Source: Streptomyces sp. BK208
Lineage (GTDB): Bacteria; Actinomycetota; Actinomycetes; Streptomycetales; Streptomycetaceae
NCBI RefSeq assembly: GCF_004364245.1
Contig: NZ_SOAV01000012.1
Location: 62,001-126,000 of the forward strand
Reading direction: 5' to 3'
DNA: 64,000 nt
Below are positions 42,690 through 50,336 of the stretch, in pieces. Under the pieces are notes generated by a model that saw only the letters and a list, made by a program, of their open reading frames with translations, was not told where the DNA came from and made no database searches. The stretch's first letter is position 1, and every line of letters starts with the position of its first letter. A program made the translations under genes and the position numbers.

Positions 42690-44387
42690 TCAGAACTCCC
42701 CGCTCCGGTCGGTCCGCAGTCGCTCCAGCACCACCAGGGCCACGGCGCACACCAGCATCAGAATCGTCGAAAGGGCCATCGCCTGGCCGTAGTTCATGTC
42801 CCCGGGCCGGCCGAGCAGCCGCGCCACGGCCACCGGCAGGGTGGGGTTGTCCGGCCGCGCGATGAACACGGTCGCCCCGAACTCCCCCAGCGACACCGCG
42901 AAGGCGAACCCGGCCGCGACCAGCAGCGCCCTCCGCACCATGGGCAGGTCCACCTCGCGCCACACCCGCCACGGCGACGCGCCCAGCACCGCCGCCGCCT
43001 CCCGCAGCCGCCCGTCCACGGCCCGCAGCACCGGCAGCACGGTCCGTACGACGAAGGGGACGCCCACCAGCGCCTGCGCGAGCGGCACCAGGATCCAGGA
43101 GGACCTAAGGTCCAGCGGGGGTTCGTCCAGCGCGATCAGGAATCCGAAGCCGACCGTCACGGCCGACACCCCGAGCGGCAGCATCAGCAGCGCGTCGAAG
43201 CCGCGCACGAAACGGCCCGCGTCGCGCCGGGTGAGCGCGGTCGCGGCCAGCGCGCCGATCACCACGGCGATGGCGGTGGCGGCGACGGCGTACTGGAGCG
43301 AGTTGCCGATCGCCTCGATCGGCGGGACGAGGAAGGCACCGCCGTCCTCGTCGGCCAGCGCCCGGTAGTAGCCGAAGCCGGACGCGCCCAGCGACCGCTG
43401 CACGAGCACCGCCAGTGGCAGCACCAGCAGCACGAGCACGATGCCGAGGACCCCGGCGAGCAGCGCCCACTGCCCGGCTCCGCGCGGCCGGCGCGCGGTG
43501 GTGGACGCGTCCACCAGCCGCAGAGCCGTCTCCCGCCGCCGTACGGTCCAGGCGTGCACGGCGAGGATCGCGGCGACGGCCGCGAACTGGACCATCGTCA
43601 GCACGGCGGCCGTGGACAGGTCGAAGAGCTGCGAGGTCTGGCGGTAGATCTCCACCTCCAGGGTGGAGAAGGTGGGCCCGCCGAGGATCTGGACGACGCC
43701 GAAGGAGGTGAAGGTGAACAGGAAGACCATCAGCGCGGCGGCGGCCACGGCGGGCGCCAGCGCGGGCAACGTGACCTGCCGCCAGGCCCGAAGCCGGGAG
43801 GCGCCGAGCATCCGCGCCGCCTCCTCCTGCCGCGGGTCGAGCTGCGCCCACAGGCCGCCGACGGTGCGGACGACGACGGCGTAGTTGAAGAAGACGTGCG
43901 CGAGCAGGATCGCCCACACCGTGGTGTCCAGGCGTACGCCCCACAGCTCGTCCAGCAGCCCGCCGCGCCCGACCAGGGCCAGGAACGCCGTACCGACCAC
44001 GACCGTGGGCAGCACGAACGGCACGGTCACCACGGCCCGCAGCAGCTGCTTGCCGGGGAAGTCGAAGCGGGCGAAGACGTACGCGCCGGGCAGCGCGACC
44101 AGCAGGGTGAGCGCGGTGGACGCGAGCGCCTGCCAGCCGGTGAACCACAGGACGTGCCGCACGTCGGACTGCGCGAGCACCTCCCCGATCCGCCCGAGCC
44201 GCCAGACCCCGTCGGTCTTCAGTCCGCGGGCGACGATCGCGGCGACGGGATAGGCGAAGAACACCGCGAAGAACGCGACGGGCACGGCCATGAGGCCGAG
44301 CCGAGCCGCGCCGCCGCGCGCGGTCCGCGCCGGCCTCACCGGCCCTCCTACCGCCTGCTTCACCGCCCGCGTCCTTTCGTGGCTCAC
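42690..44387 (-). CDS. thiP: Thiamine-type ABC transporter permease, two-domain
   Basis: A duplicated permease of 565 aa with about twelve hydrophobic helices. Two EAA loops are visible: QEEAARMLGASRLRAWRQVT at about 180 and REAAAVLGASPWRVWREVDL at about 480, so one chain supplies both halves of the channel, as in ThiP and FbpB. The GTG start overlaps the thiB stop as GTGA. Same operon as thiB and thiQ, under the TPP riboswitch. Confidence 0.9.
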   Translation of the reverse strand: MSHERTRAVKQAVGGPVRPARTARGGAARLGLMAVPVAFFAVFFAYPVAAIVARGLKTDGVWRLGRIGEVLAQSDVRHVLWFTGWQALASTALTLLVALPGAYVFARFDFPGKQLLRAVVTVPFVLPTVVVGTAFLALVGRGGLLDELWGVRLDTTVWAILLAHVFFNYAVVVRTVGGLWAQLDPRQEEAARMLGASRLRAWRQVTLPALAPAVAAAALMVFLFTFTSFGVVQILGGPTFSTLEVEIYRQTSQLFDLSTAAVLTMVQFAAVAAILAVHAWTVRRRETALRLVDASTTARRPRGAGQWALLAGVLGIVLVLLVLPLAVLVQRSLGASGFGYYRALADEDGGAFLVPPIEAIGNSLQYAVAATAIAVVIGALAATALTRRDAGRFVRGFDALLMLPLGVSAVTVGFGFLIALDEPPLDLRSSWILVPLAQALVGVPFVVRTVLPVLRAVDGRLREAAAVLGASPWRVWREVDLPMVRRALLVAAGFAFAVSLGEFGATVFIARPDNPTLPVAVARLLGRPGDMNYGQAMALSTILMLVCAVALVVLERLRTDRSGEF

Positions 44388-45511
44388 TTCAGTACGAGCG
44401 AGGTCCACGACTTGACCCACTGGTCACGGTTGTCGGCGATCTTCGCCGGGTCCAGGGTCTGCGGGTCCTTCGCCTGCGACCCGAACTTCGTGAACACCTC
44501 GGGGACCCGCGCGCCCTCCCGCACCGGGTGGACGAACATGTTCAGCGGCATGTCCTCCTGGAAGTCCTTGCTCAGCAGGAAGTCGAGGAGTGCCTTGCCG
44601 CCCTCGGGGTTCCCGGCGTTGCTGAGCAGGCCGGCGTACTCGGTCTGGCGGAAGCAGGTGCCGTCGGCGACACCCGTCGGAGCGGTGGCTGGCTGCGGGT
44701 CGGCGTAGACGACCTCGACGGGCGGGGAAGAGGCGTAGGAGACGACGAGGGGGCGGTCGCCCTTGGCCTTCTTGCCGCCGGCCGAGCCGGAGAACTCCTC
44801 GTTGTACGCCTGCTCCCAGCCGTCGACGACCTTGACCCCGTTCGCCTTGAGCTTCTTCCAGTAGCCCTCCCACCCTCCCCCACTCTCGGCTCCGTTCGAG
44901 CGGGAGGTGCCCCCATCGCCGTACTTGGCGGCGGTGCCGAGCAGGAAGCCCAGGCCGGGCGAGGACGTGCCGGCGTTCTCGGTGACGAGCAGGTTTTTGT
45001 ACTCGGGCTCGACCAGGTCGTCGAAGGACTTCGGCGGGGTCAGGCCGTGCCGGTCGAAGTACGCCTTGTCGTAGTTGACGCAGATGTCGCCGGTGTCGAT
45101 CGGAGTGACCCGGTGCTCCTCCCGGTCCGCCTGGTACCCGGCGGGCACCCGGTCCAGGCCCTTGGCCTCGTACGGCTGGAACAGGCCGTTGTCGAGGGCG
45201 CGGGACAGCAGGGTGTTGTCGACGCCGAAGAAGACGTCGCCCTGCGGGTTGTCCTTGGTCAGGATGGCCTTGTTCACGGCCTGCCCGGCGTCGCCGTCCT
45301 CCAGGACCTTGACCTTGTAGCCGGAGCTCTTCTCGAAGGCGGCGATGACGTCCTTGGACGCGGCCCACGAGTCGTGGCTGACCAGGGTCACGGTCTTGGA
45401 GTCGCCGGAGCCGCTGCCGCCGGCGTCGCCGGACGACGATCCGCAGGCGGCCAGCGTGCCGACCATGCCGAGTCCGACGGCCAGGACACTGACCTTCTTG
45501 GTGATGCTCAC
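44384..45511 (-). CDS. thiB: Thiamine-type ABC transporter substrate-binding lipoprotein
   Basis: A binding lipoprotein of 375 aa. The lipobox is TLAAC, with Cys at about 23. The mature part carries TVTLVSHDSWAASKDVIAAF and GDICVNYDKAYF, as in ThiB/TbpA. Residues near 200-212 (GGTSRSNGAESGGG) derive from a palindromic DNA element inserted in frame. The GTG follows a perfect AGGAGG by six bases, and that ribosome site sits in a hairpin below a TPP riboswitch. TPP-repressed uptake of thiamine or its phosphates or precursors is therefore strongly indicated. Confidence 0.92.
   Translation of the reverse strand: MSITKKVSVLAVGLGMVGTLAACGSSSGDAGGSGSGDSKTVTLVSHDSWAASKDVIAAFEKSSGYKVKVLEDGDAGQAVNKAILTKDNPQGDVFFGVDNTLLSRALDNGLFQPYEAKGLDRVPAGYQADREEHRVTPIDTGDICVNYDKAYFDRHGLTPPKSFDDLVEPEYKNLLVTENAGTSSPGLGFLLGTAAKYGDGGTSRSNGAESGGGWEGYWKKLKANGVKVVDGWEQAYNEEFSGSAGGKKAKGDRPLVVSYASSPPVEVVYADPQPATAPTGVADGTCFRQTEYAGLLSNAGNPEGGKALLDFLLSKDFQEDMPLNMFVHPVREGARVPEVFTKFGSQAKDPQTLDPAKIADNRDQWVKSWTSLVLK
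44873..44916. repeat. Short palindromic element within thiB
   Basis: On the minus strand it starts TGGGGGCACCTCCCGCTCGA and continues to a GAGTGGGGGAGGG end, with dyad CTCCC/GGGAG. It adds about 14 residues to ThiB without breaking the frame. Similar in style to the element at 40991. Confidence 0.6.
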
Positions 45512-45518
45512 TGGATTC

Positions 45519-45536
45519 CTCCTGGGTGACCAGGAG
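45519..45536 (-). promoter_or_regulatory. Shine-Dalgarno-sequestering hairpin of thiB
   Basis: CTCCTGG/CCAGGAG, a perfect 7 bp stem with a 4-nt loop, pairs five of the six bases of AGGAGG (45523-45518). It fits translational OFF control by the riboswitch upstream. Confidence 0.75.
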
Positions 45537-45544
45537 AAGACGCG

Positions 45545-45582
45545 GCCCCGCCCGGGCCTCTCGCGAGGGTCCCGGGCAGGGC
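45545..45582 (-). terminator. Hairpin in the riboswitch expression platform
   Basis: A 12 bp stem (GCCCTGCCCGGG with CCCGGGCGGGGC, one G-U pair) and an inner CCTC/GAGG helix between aptamer and thiB. It may be a terminator or a scaffold that couples the aptamer to the ribosome-site hairpin. Confidence 0.55.
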
Positions 45583-45601
45583 GCAACAGCTCGAGTGGTG
45601 A

Positions 45602-45690
45602 CCGATCTCCCTACCCAGAATGACCTGGGCCAGGTTCGGAGGGTCTGCGGCCGGTGCCGCACTCTCAGCGCTGTGGCGCTCCCCTGTCGG
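45602..45690 (-). promoter_or_regulatory. TPP (THI-box) riboswitch aptamer
   Basis: The minus strand reads in order ACAGGGGAGC, CTGAGAG, GACCC, GAACCTGG, TCATTCTGGGTAGGGAG. These are the conserved P2, P3, P4 and P5 segments of the thiamine pyrophosphate aptamer. P1 closes by CCGA at 45690-45687 with TCGG at 45605-45602. It lies 91 nt before the thiB start. Confidence 0.96.
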
Positions 45691-45733
45691 AATATGAAGA
45701 TGTGACTGTGCTGACGTACTTCCGCCGGTCAGG

Positions 45734-46840
45734 TTACCGCTCGCTCGCGGCCAGCTGACCACACGCCCCGTCGATCTCCTGCCCACGGGTGTCCCGGATG
45801 GTCACCGGCACACCGTGCGCGGCGATCGCCTCCACGAACGCCTTCTCGTCCTCGGGCCGCGATGCGGTCCACTTGGAGCCCGGCGTGGGGTTGAGCGGGA
45901 TCAGGTTCACGTGCACGGGCCTGCCCTTGAGCAGCCGCCCGAGACGGTCACCGCGCCATGCCTGGTCGTTGATGTCGCGGATCAGCGCGTACTCGATGGA
46001 CAGCCGGCGCCCGGACTTCGCCGCGTACTCGAACCCGGCGTCCAGCACCTCGCGCACCTTCCACCGCGTGTTGACGGGCACGAGGGTGTCGCGCAGCTCG
46101 TCGTCGGGGGCGTGCAGGGAGATGGCGAGGCGGCACTTGAAGCCCTCGCCGGTGAAGCGGTGGATGGCGGGGACGAGACCGACCGTGGAGACGGTGATCC
46201 CGCGCTGGGAGAGTCCCAGCCCGTCCGGCTCGGGGTCGGTGAGCCGGCGGATGGCGCCCACGACCCGGTTGTAGTTGGCGAGGGGCTCGCCCATGCCCAT
46301 GAACACGATGTTGCTGAGCCGCGCGGGACCGCCGGGGACCTCGCCGTCCCTGAGGGCCCGCATGCCGTCCACGATCTGGTGCACGATCTCGGCGGTCGAC
46401 AGGTTCCGGTCCAGGCCGGCCTGGCCGGTGGCGCAGAACGGGCAGTTCATGCCGCAGCCGGCCTGGGAGCTGATGCACATGGTCACCCGGTCCGGGTAGC
46501 GCATGAGGACGGACTCGACCAGCGTCCCGTCGAACAGCTTCCACAGCGTCTTGCGGGTGGTCCCCTGGTCGGTGGACAGGTGCCGCACGACCGTCATCAG
46601 CTCGGGCAGCAGCGCTTCCCTGAGCCCCTCCCGCGCACCGGCGGGGATGTCGGTCCACTGCTCGGGGTCGTGCGCGTACCGCGCGAAGTAGTGCTGCGAG
46701 AGCTGCTTCGCACGGAACGGCTTCTCACCGATCGCGGCGACAGCCTCCTTGCGCTCGGCAGGCGTGAGATCGGCAAGGTGCCGCGGCGGCTTCTTGGCTC
46801 CGCGCGGCGCGACGAATGTGAGTTCTCCGGGCTTAGGCAT
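45734..46840 (-). CDS. rlmN: 23S rRNA/tRNA adenine-C2 methyltransferase RlmN
   Basis: A radical SAM enzyme of 368 aa that methylates C2 of A2503 in 23S rRNA and A37 in some tRNAs. The iron-sulfur motif CGMNCPFC is present after SSQAG. MGMGEPLANYNRV is the SAM-binding GGE-like segment. The second catalytic Cys lies near the C-terminus in DGACGQL. Length and order match the family. It is transcribed away from the riboswitch as a single gene; the short upstream region holds no clear promoter boxes. Confidence 0.96.
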   Translation of the reverse strand: MPKPGELTFVAPRGAKKPPRHLADLTPAERKEAVAAIGEKPFRAKQLSQHYFARYAHDPEQWTDIPAGAREGLREALLPELMTVVRHLSTDQGTTRKTLWKLFDGTLVESVLMRYPDRVTMCISSQAGCGMNCPFCATGQAGLDRNLSTAEIVHQIVDGMRALRDGEVPGGPARLSNIVFMGMGEPLANYNRVVGAIRRLTDPEPDGLGLSQRGITVSTVGLVPAIHRFTGEGFKCRLAISLHAPDDELRDTLVPVNTRWKVREVLDAGFEYAAKSGRRLSIEYALIRDINDQAWRGDRLGRLLKGRPVHVNLIPLNPTPGSKWTASRPEDEKAFVEAIAAHGVPVTIRDTRGQEIDGACGQLAASER

Positions 46841-47052
46841 GGCTGTACCAGTGTCGCAGATCGACTCCGGGGCCCGGGCCGGTGCGGGGTGGGGGTGGTC
46901 ACCCGTGCGTGCCGGCTGTCGGCGCCCGTCGTCCTCCGGCGGCCCGGGGACGGCCCAGGTGCGGTCGCGTTCGAGAGGGGAGTCACCCCCTGTCCGCGCC
47001 CTCCAAGAGACAGCCCGGGCACAAGCATGCCGACGATCGCAGTGTTCTCCGC

Positions 47053-47364
47053 TTACGCCTTCAGCCAGGTGACCCAGGTCGGCAGGGCCTCGCGCATCAC
47101 GGCCATCGCGTTCACCGATTCCCTGAGTCTCTGAGCGAAACCGGCCCGGTACGCCGGACTCCCGCCCCGGTGACCACAGGCCACCCACAGCTCCCAGGCC
47201 GCCACTCCCACGTGTCCGGCGAACATGCCGGTGAACGCCGACTCGTCGACCGCCCCGGATGAGGGGGCGCTTGATCCTGCTTCCGGCTGGTTCGGCAGTT
47301 CCGATCGCGTGACCTGCGGCGCCCGCGAGTGGGACCCGGTCATGGCCGCGACCGGGTCCCTCAC
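47053..47364 (-). CDS. Small hypothetical protein
   Basis: A possible protein of 103 aa from a GTG preceded by GGGGAG (short spacing), or 95 aa from the ATG eight codons later. About 85 percent of third codon positions are G or C, somewhat below its neighbours but consistent with coding. The C-terminal half (MFAGHVGVAAWELWVACGHR, then YRAGFAQRLRESVNAM) looks helical; the first third is Ser/Pro/Ala-rich. I do not recognise a family. It lies just upstream of rlmN on the same strand and 15 nt from the arsI end. Confidence 0.45.
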   Translation of the reverse strand: MRDPVAAMTGSHSRAPQVTRSELPNQPEAGSSAPSSGAVDESAFTGMFAGHVGVAAWELWVACGHRGGSPAYRAGFAQRLRESVNAMAVMREALPTWVTWLKA

Positions 47365-47379
47365 CCGCTCCCCGCACGC

Positions 47380-47862
47380 CTAGCCGCAGGCACAGCCCGC
47401 GGCCTCCGGGGCCTCCCCGGCGGTCCGACCGGTGCAGCAGCCGTCACCGCCGGCGCCGGGGGCGGCGTCGGGGGCGGCGCTCTTGCCGAGGGTGTCGGCG
47501 TCGGCCTTCACGACGTAGACCTCCCAGGGCTCCTTCCCGGGGCCGTGCACCCACACCTTGTCCTGGCGGGCGTAGCAGCAGGAGGTGTCGTTCTCCTCGA
47601 AGGTGGCCAGGCCGGCGTCCTTGAGGCGGGTGGCGGCCGCGGTGACCCGGTCGGTGGACTCGACCTCCACGCCGAGGTGGTCCAGCCGGGTCTCCTCGCC
47701 TGGCTCGCCCTCGATCAGGACGAGCTTGAGCGGGGGTTCGGCGATGGCGAAGTTGGCGTAGCCCTCGCGCCGCTTGGCCGGGTCGGTGCCGAACAGCTTC
47801 GAGTAGAAGGTGATCGACGCTTCCAGGTCGCTGACACGCAGGGCGAGCTGAGCGCGGGACAT
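47380..47862 (-). CDS. arsI: ArsI/CadI-family dioxygenase (organoarsenical lyase-like)
   Basis: A VOC-fold protein of 160 aa. Family ArsI enzymes use Fe(II) and O2 to cleave the carbon-arsenic bond of trivalent organoarsenicals. The vicinal cysteines that bind arsenic are present in DTSCCYARQ (about C95-C96). Metal ligands fit RLDHLGVEVE (His) and WEVYVVKAD (Glu). The tail is Cys-rich (GDGCCTGRT and AAGCACG), which may bind metal too. GGGAG precedes the ATG. It is divergent from arsR across a shared operator-like region, so it is probably induced by arsenite. Confidence 0.9.
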   Translation of the reverse strand: MSRAQLALRVSDLEASITFYSKLFGTDPAKRREGYANFAIAEPPLKLVLIEGEPGEETRLDHLGVEVESTDRVTAAATRLKDAGLATFEENDTSCCYARQDKVWVHGPGKEPWEVYVVKADADTLGKSAAPDAAPGAGGDGCCTGRTAGEAPEAAGCACG

Positions 47863-47895
47863 GGCAGGGCTCCCATCGGTTTGTTTCGATGTCCT

Positions 47896-47922
47896 TCGAT
47901 GCAAGATTGCGCGTTGCATCGA
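47896..47922. promoter_or_regulatory. ArsR operator-like inverted repeat
   Basis: A perfect 9 bp repeat TCGATGCAA/TTGCATCGA with a 9-nt spacer, midway between arsI and arsR. A further TTCGATG half-site lies at 47885. A TTGACA on the minus strand at 47932-47927 is a likely arsI -35, so a bound repressor would block both directions. Confidence 0.8.
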
Positions 47923-47941
47923 GGGATGTCAACATAGAGGC

Positions 47942-48349
47942 ATGTCGAATCAAGACGTCGTGATGCTCGGCGGGACCGACGAGCCGGGGTCCTGCTGCCC
48001 CGGGCTGCTGACCGCTCCCTTGGACGAGGACCAGGCCGTGGACCTGGCGAAGGTGTTCAAGGCACTGGGTGACCCGGTGCGGCTGCGCCTGCTGTCGATC
48101 ATCGCCTCCCGGGCGGGCGGTGAGGTGTGCGTCTGTGATCTGACCCCGGCCTTCGACCTGTCCCAGCCGACGATCTCGCACCACCTGAAGCTGCTGCGGC
48201 AGGCCGGACTCATCGACTGCGAACGGCGCGGCACGTGGGTCTACTACTGGCTGGTCCCGGAGACGACCGACCGGCTGGCGGGCATCCTGTCCCGCCCCAT
48301 GGGGGAGCCTCTGCCCGATCGCACCGCGTCGGCCGGGGCCGCTTCGTGA
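47942..48349 (+). CDS. arsR: ArsR-family arsenite-responsive repressor
   Basis: A winged-helix metalloregulator of 135 aa. HTH core: SQPTISHHLKLLRQAGLI. The arsenite-binding Cys pair CVCDL lies in the DNA-recognition region, and an additional SCCPG pair sits at the N-terminus (about 18-19), which may add a third ligand. It is expected to repress itself, acr3-arsC and arsI until arsenite or antimonite binds. It is coupled to the next gene by a GTGA overlap. Confidence 0.94.
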   Translation: MSNQDVVMLGGTDEPGSCCPGLLTAPLDEDQAVDLAKVFKALGDPVRLRLLSIIASRAGGEVCVCDLTPAFDLSQPTISHHLKLLRQAGLIDCERRGTWVYYWLVPETTDRLAGILSRPMGEPLPDRTASAGAAS

Positions 48350-49446
48350 GCACTGCCGCACCTGAGCGGGGCGTGGCGGGGCGCCTTTCCTTCCTGGACC
48401 GCTTCCTCGCCGTCTGGATCCTGGCCGCCATGGCCGCCGGACTGGGCCTGGGCCGCCTGGTCCCGGGCCTGGGTGATGCACTGGCCGAGGTGACCGTGAC
48501 GGGGGTGTCCCTGCCGATCGCCCTGGGACTTCTCGTGATGATGTATCCGGTGCTGGCCAAGGTCCGCTACGACCGCCTCGACACCGTCACACGCGACCGC
48601 CGTCTCCTGCTGCCGTCCCTGCTGCTCAACTGGATCATCGGCCCGGCGCTCATGTTCGCCCTGGCCTGGCTGCTCCTGCCGGACCTGCCCGCCTACCGCA
48701 CCGGGCTGATCATCGTCGGCCTGGCCCGCTGCATCGCCATGGTCGTCATCTGGAACGACCTCGCCTGCGGCCACCGCGAAGCCGCAGCCGTCCTCGTCGC
48801 CCTGAACTCCGTCTTCCAGGTCATCGCGTTCTCGGCACTCGGCTGGTTCTACCTCTCCGCCCTGCCCGGGTGGCTCGGCCTGGAACAGACCGGCCTGGAC
48901 GTCTCCGTGTGGGAGATCACCCGCAGCGTGCTCGTCTTCCTCGGCATCCCGCTCGCGGCCGGCTACCTCACCCGGCGCATCGGCGAGCGAACCAAGGGCC
49001 GCACCTGGTACGAAGCCACGCTCATCCCGCGCATCGGCCCCTTCGCCCTGTACGGGCTGCTCTTCACGATCGTCATCCTCTTCGCGCTGCAAGGCGACGC
49101 CATCACCTCGCAGCCCCTGGACGTCGCCCGCATCGCCCTGCCGCTTCTGGCCTACTTCGCGATCATGTGGGCCGGATCAATGCTCCTGGGACGCGCCGTC
49201 GGCCTGGACCACCCGCGTGCGACGACGCTGGCCTTCACGGCTGCGGGCAACAACTTCGAACTGGCCATCGCGGTCGCCATCGCCACCTTCGGCGCCTCCT
49301 CCGGGCAGGCCCTCGCCGGCGTCGTCGGCCCCCTCATCGAAGTGCCCGTACTGATCGGCCTCGTGTACGTCGCCCTGCACGCGCGCCGCTGCTTCGCCAC
49401 CCCGGCCACCGCCCCCGCGCCCCAGGAAGACGCCGCCCATGCCTGA
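48346..49446 (+). CDS. acr3: Acr3-type arsenite efflux permease
   Basis: A membrane carrier of 366 aa with ten hydrophobic helices, typical of the Acr3/ARE family. The essential Cys lies in GLARCIAMVVIWNDLACG, and the conserved C-terminal helix has TAAGNNFELAIAVAI. It exports arsenite driven by the proton gradient. Start GTG overlaps the arsR stop; the end overlaps arsC by 8 nt, so the three genes form one tightly coupled operon. Confidence 0.94.
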   Translation: MSTAAPERGVAGRLSFLDRFLAVWILAAMAAGLGLGRLVPGLGDALAEVTVTGVSLPIALGLLVMMYPVLAKVRYDRLDTVTRDRRLLLPSLLLNWIIGPALMFALAWLLLPDLPAYRTGLIIVGLARCIAMVVIWNDLACGHREAAAVLVALNSVFQVIAFSALGWFYLSALPGWLGLEQTGLDVSVWEITRSVLVFLGIPLAAGYLTRRIGERTKGRTWYEATLIPRIGPFALYGLLFTIVILFALQGDAITSQPLDVARIALPLLAYFAIMWAGSMLLGRAVGLDHPRATTLAFTAAGNNFELAIAVAIATFGASSGQALAGVVGPLIEVPVLIGLVYVALHARRCFATPATAPAPQEDAAHA

Positions 49447-49903
49447 CACCGCCGCCCCGTCCGTCCTGTTCGTCTGCGTCCACAACGCCGGACGCTCGCA
49501 GATGGCCGCCGCCTTCCTCACCCACCTCGCGGGGGACCGCGTCCAGGTCCGCTCCGCCGGCTCCGCTCCCGCCGACACCGTCAACCCGGCCGTCGTCGAG
49601 GCCATGGCGGAGGTGGGCATCGACATCGCCGCCGAGGTGCCCAAGGTGCTCACGACCGACGCGGTCCAGGCGTCCGACGTCGTGATCACGATGGGCTGCG
49701 GCGACACCTGCCCCGTCTTTCCCGGGAAGCGGTACCTCGACTGGGACCTCCCCGACCCGGCCGGGCAAGGGGTCGAAGCCGTCCGCCCGATCCGCGACGC
49801 GATCGAGAAACGCGTCCGCGACCTGGTCGACGAGGCGAACCTCTCCGGGGCGTCGTCGGCCGGACCGGCGGATCCGAGCGCCGACCGTCAGCGCCGCCCC
49901 TGA
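49439..49903 (+). CDS. arsC: Arsenate reductase, low-molecular-weight phosphatase fold
   Basis: A cytosolic reductase of 154 aa. The P-loop CVHNAGRSQM (CX5R type) holds the nucleophilic Cys at about 13. The resolving cysteines are in GCGDTCPVFPG, and the Asp of the DPAG loop is in LPDPAGQG. The cysteine spacing fits thioredoxin- or mycothiol-linked ArsC enzymes. It turns arsenate into arsenite for Acr3. The C-terminus is Ser/Ala-rich and probably unstructured. The next sequence is a decayed P450 fragment. Confidence 0.93.
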   Translation: MPDTAAPSVLFVCVHNAGRSQMAAAFLTHLAGDRVQVRSAGSAPADTVNPAVVEAMAEVGIDIAAEVPKVLTTDAVQASDVVITMGCGDTCPVFPGKRYLDWDLPDPAGQGVEAVRPIRDAIEKRVRDLVDEANLSGASSAGPADPSADRQRRP

Positions 49904-49906
49904 GCA

Positions 49907-50217
49907 GGACGGAACGGCCCGTACGCCCGCTACGCGCGGCTGCGTGAGACCAACGCCGTCCACTACGACGAGCGGGGTCGGCGCATGGATCGTCACGCGG
50001 TACGAGGACGTGGAGCGGATCCTGCGCGACGCCTCGTTCTCGTCGGTGATCACGCCGGGCGCCGCCGAGCACACCCGTGACACCCGGCACCTGTACGCAT
50101 TCGTCCACTCCAGCCTCGTCCTTCTCCGACCCTCCCGACCACACGCGGCTGCTTTCCCTGGTGAGCCGTGCCTTCACACCGGCGCGGGTGGGACGGCTGC
50201 GGCCGTGGGGCCCGTAG
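49907..50217 (+). pseudogene. Frameshifted N-terminal fragment of a cytochrome P450
   Basis: Three reading frames in turn spell a P450 N-terminus: PYARYARLRETNAVHYDE, then GAWIVTRYEDVERILRDASF, then SDPPDHTRLLSLVSRAF and TPARVGRLRPW before a TAG. At least two frameshifts are needed. The SDPPDHTRLR-like segment is the family hallmark of the B to C helix region. The heme-binding half is absent. This is a relic without a start codon or ribosome site, placed directly after arsC. Confidence 0.85.
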
Positions 50218-50226
50218 GGACGGGCG

Positions 50227-50268
50227 GGCCGCCCCGGAACGCACCGCGCCCCTCCCGCGGGGGCGGCC
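50227..50268 (-). terminator. Hairpin terminator downstream of cdsA
   Basis: GGCCGCCCC/GGGGCGGCC, a 9 bp stem with a 24-nt loop, about 70 nt past the cdsA stop. Confidence 0.55.
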
Positions 50269-50336
50269 ACGAGTCGTGCGGCCGCGGATGCGGAAGGGGC
50301 GGGGGCGCCGGTACGCCGGCGGCGGCCGGCCCGGCG

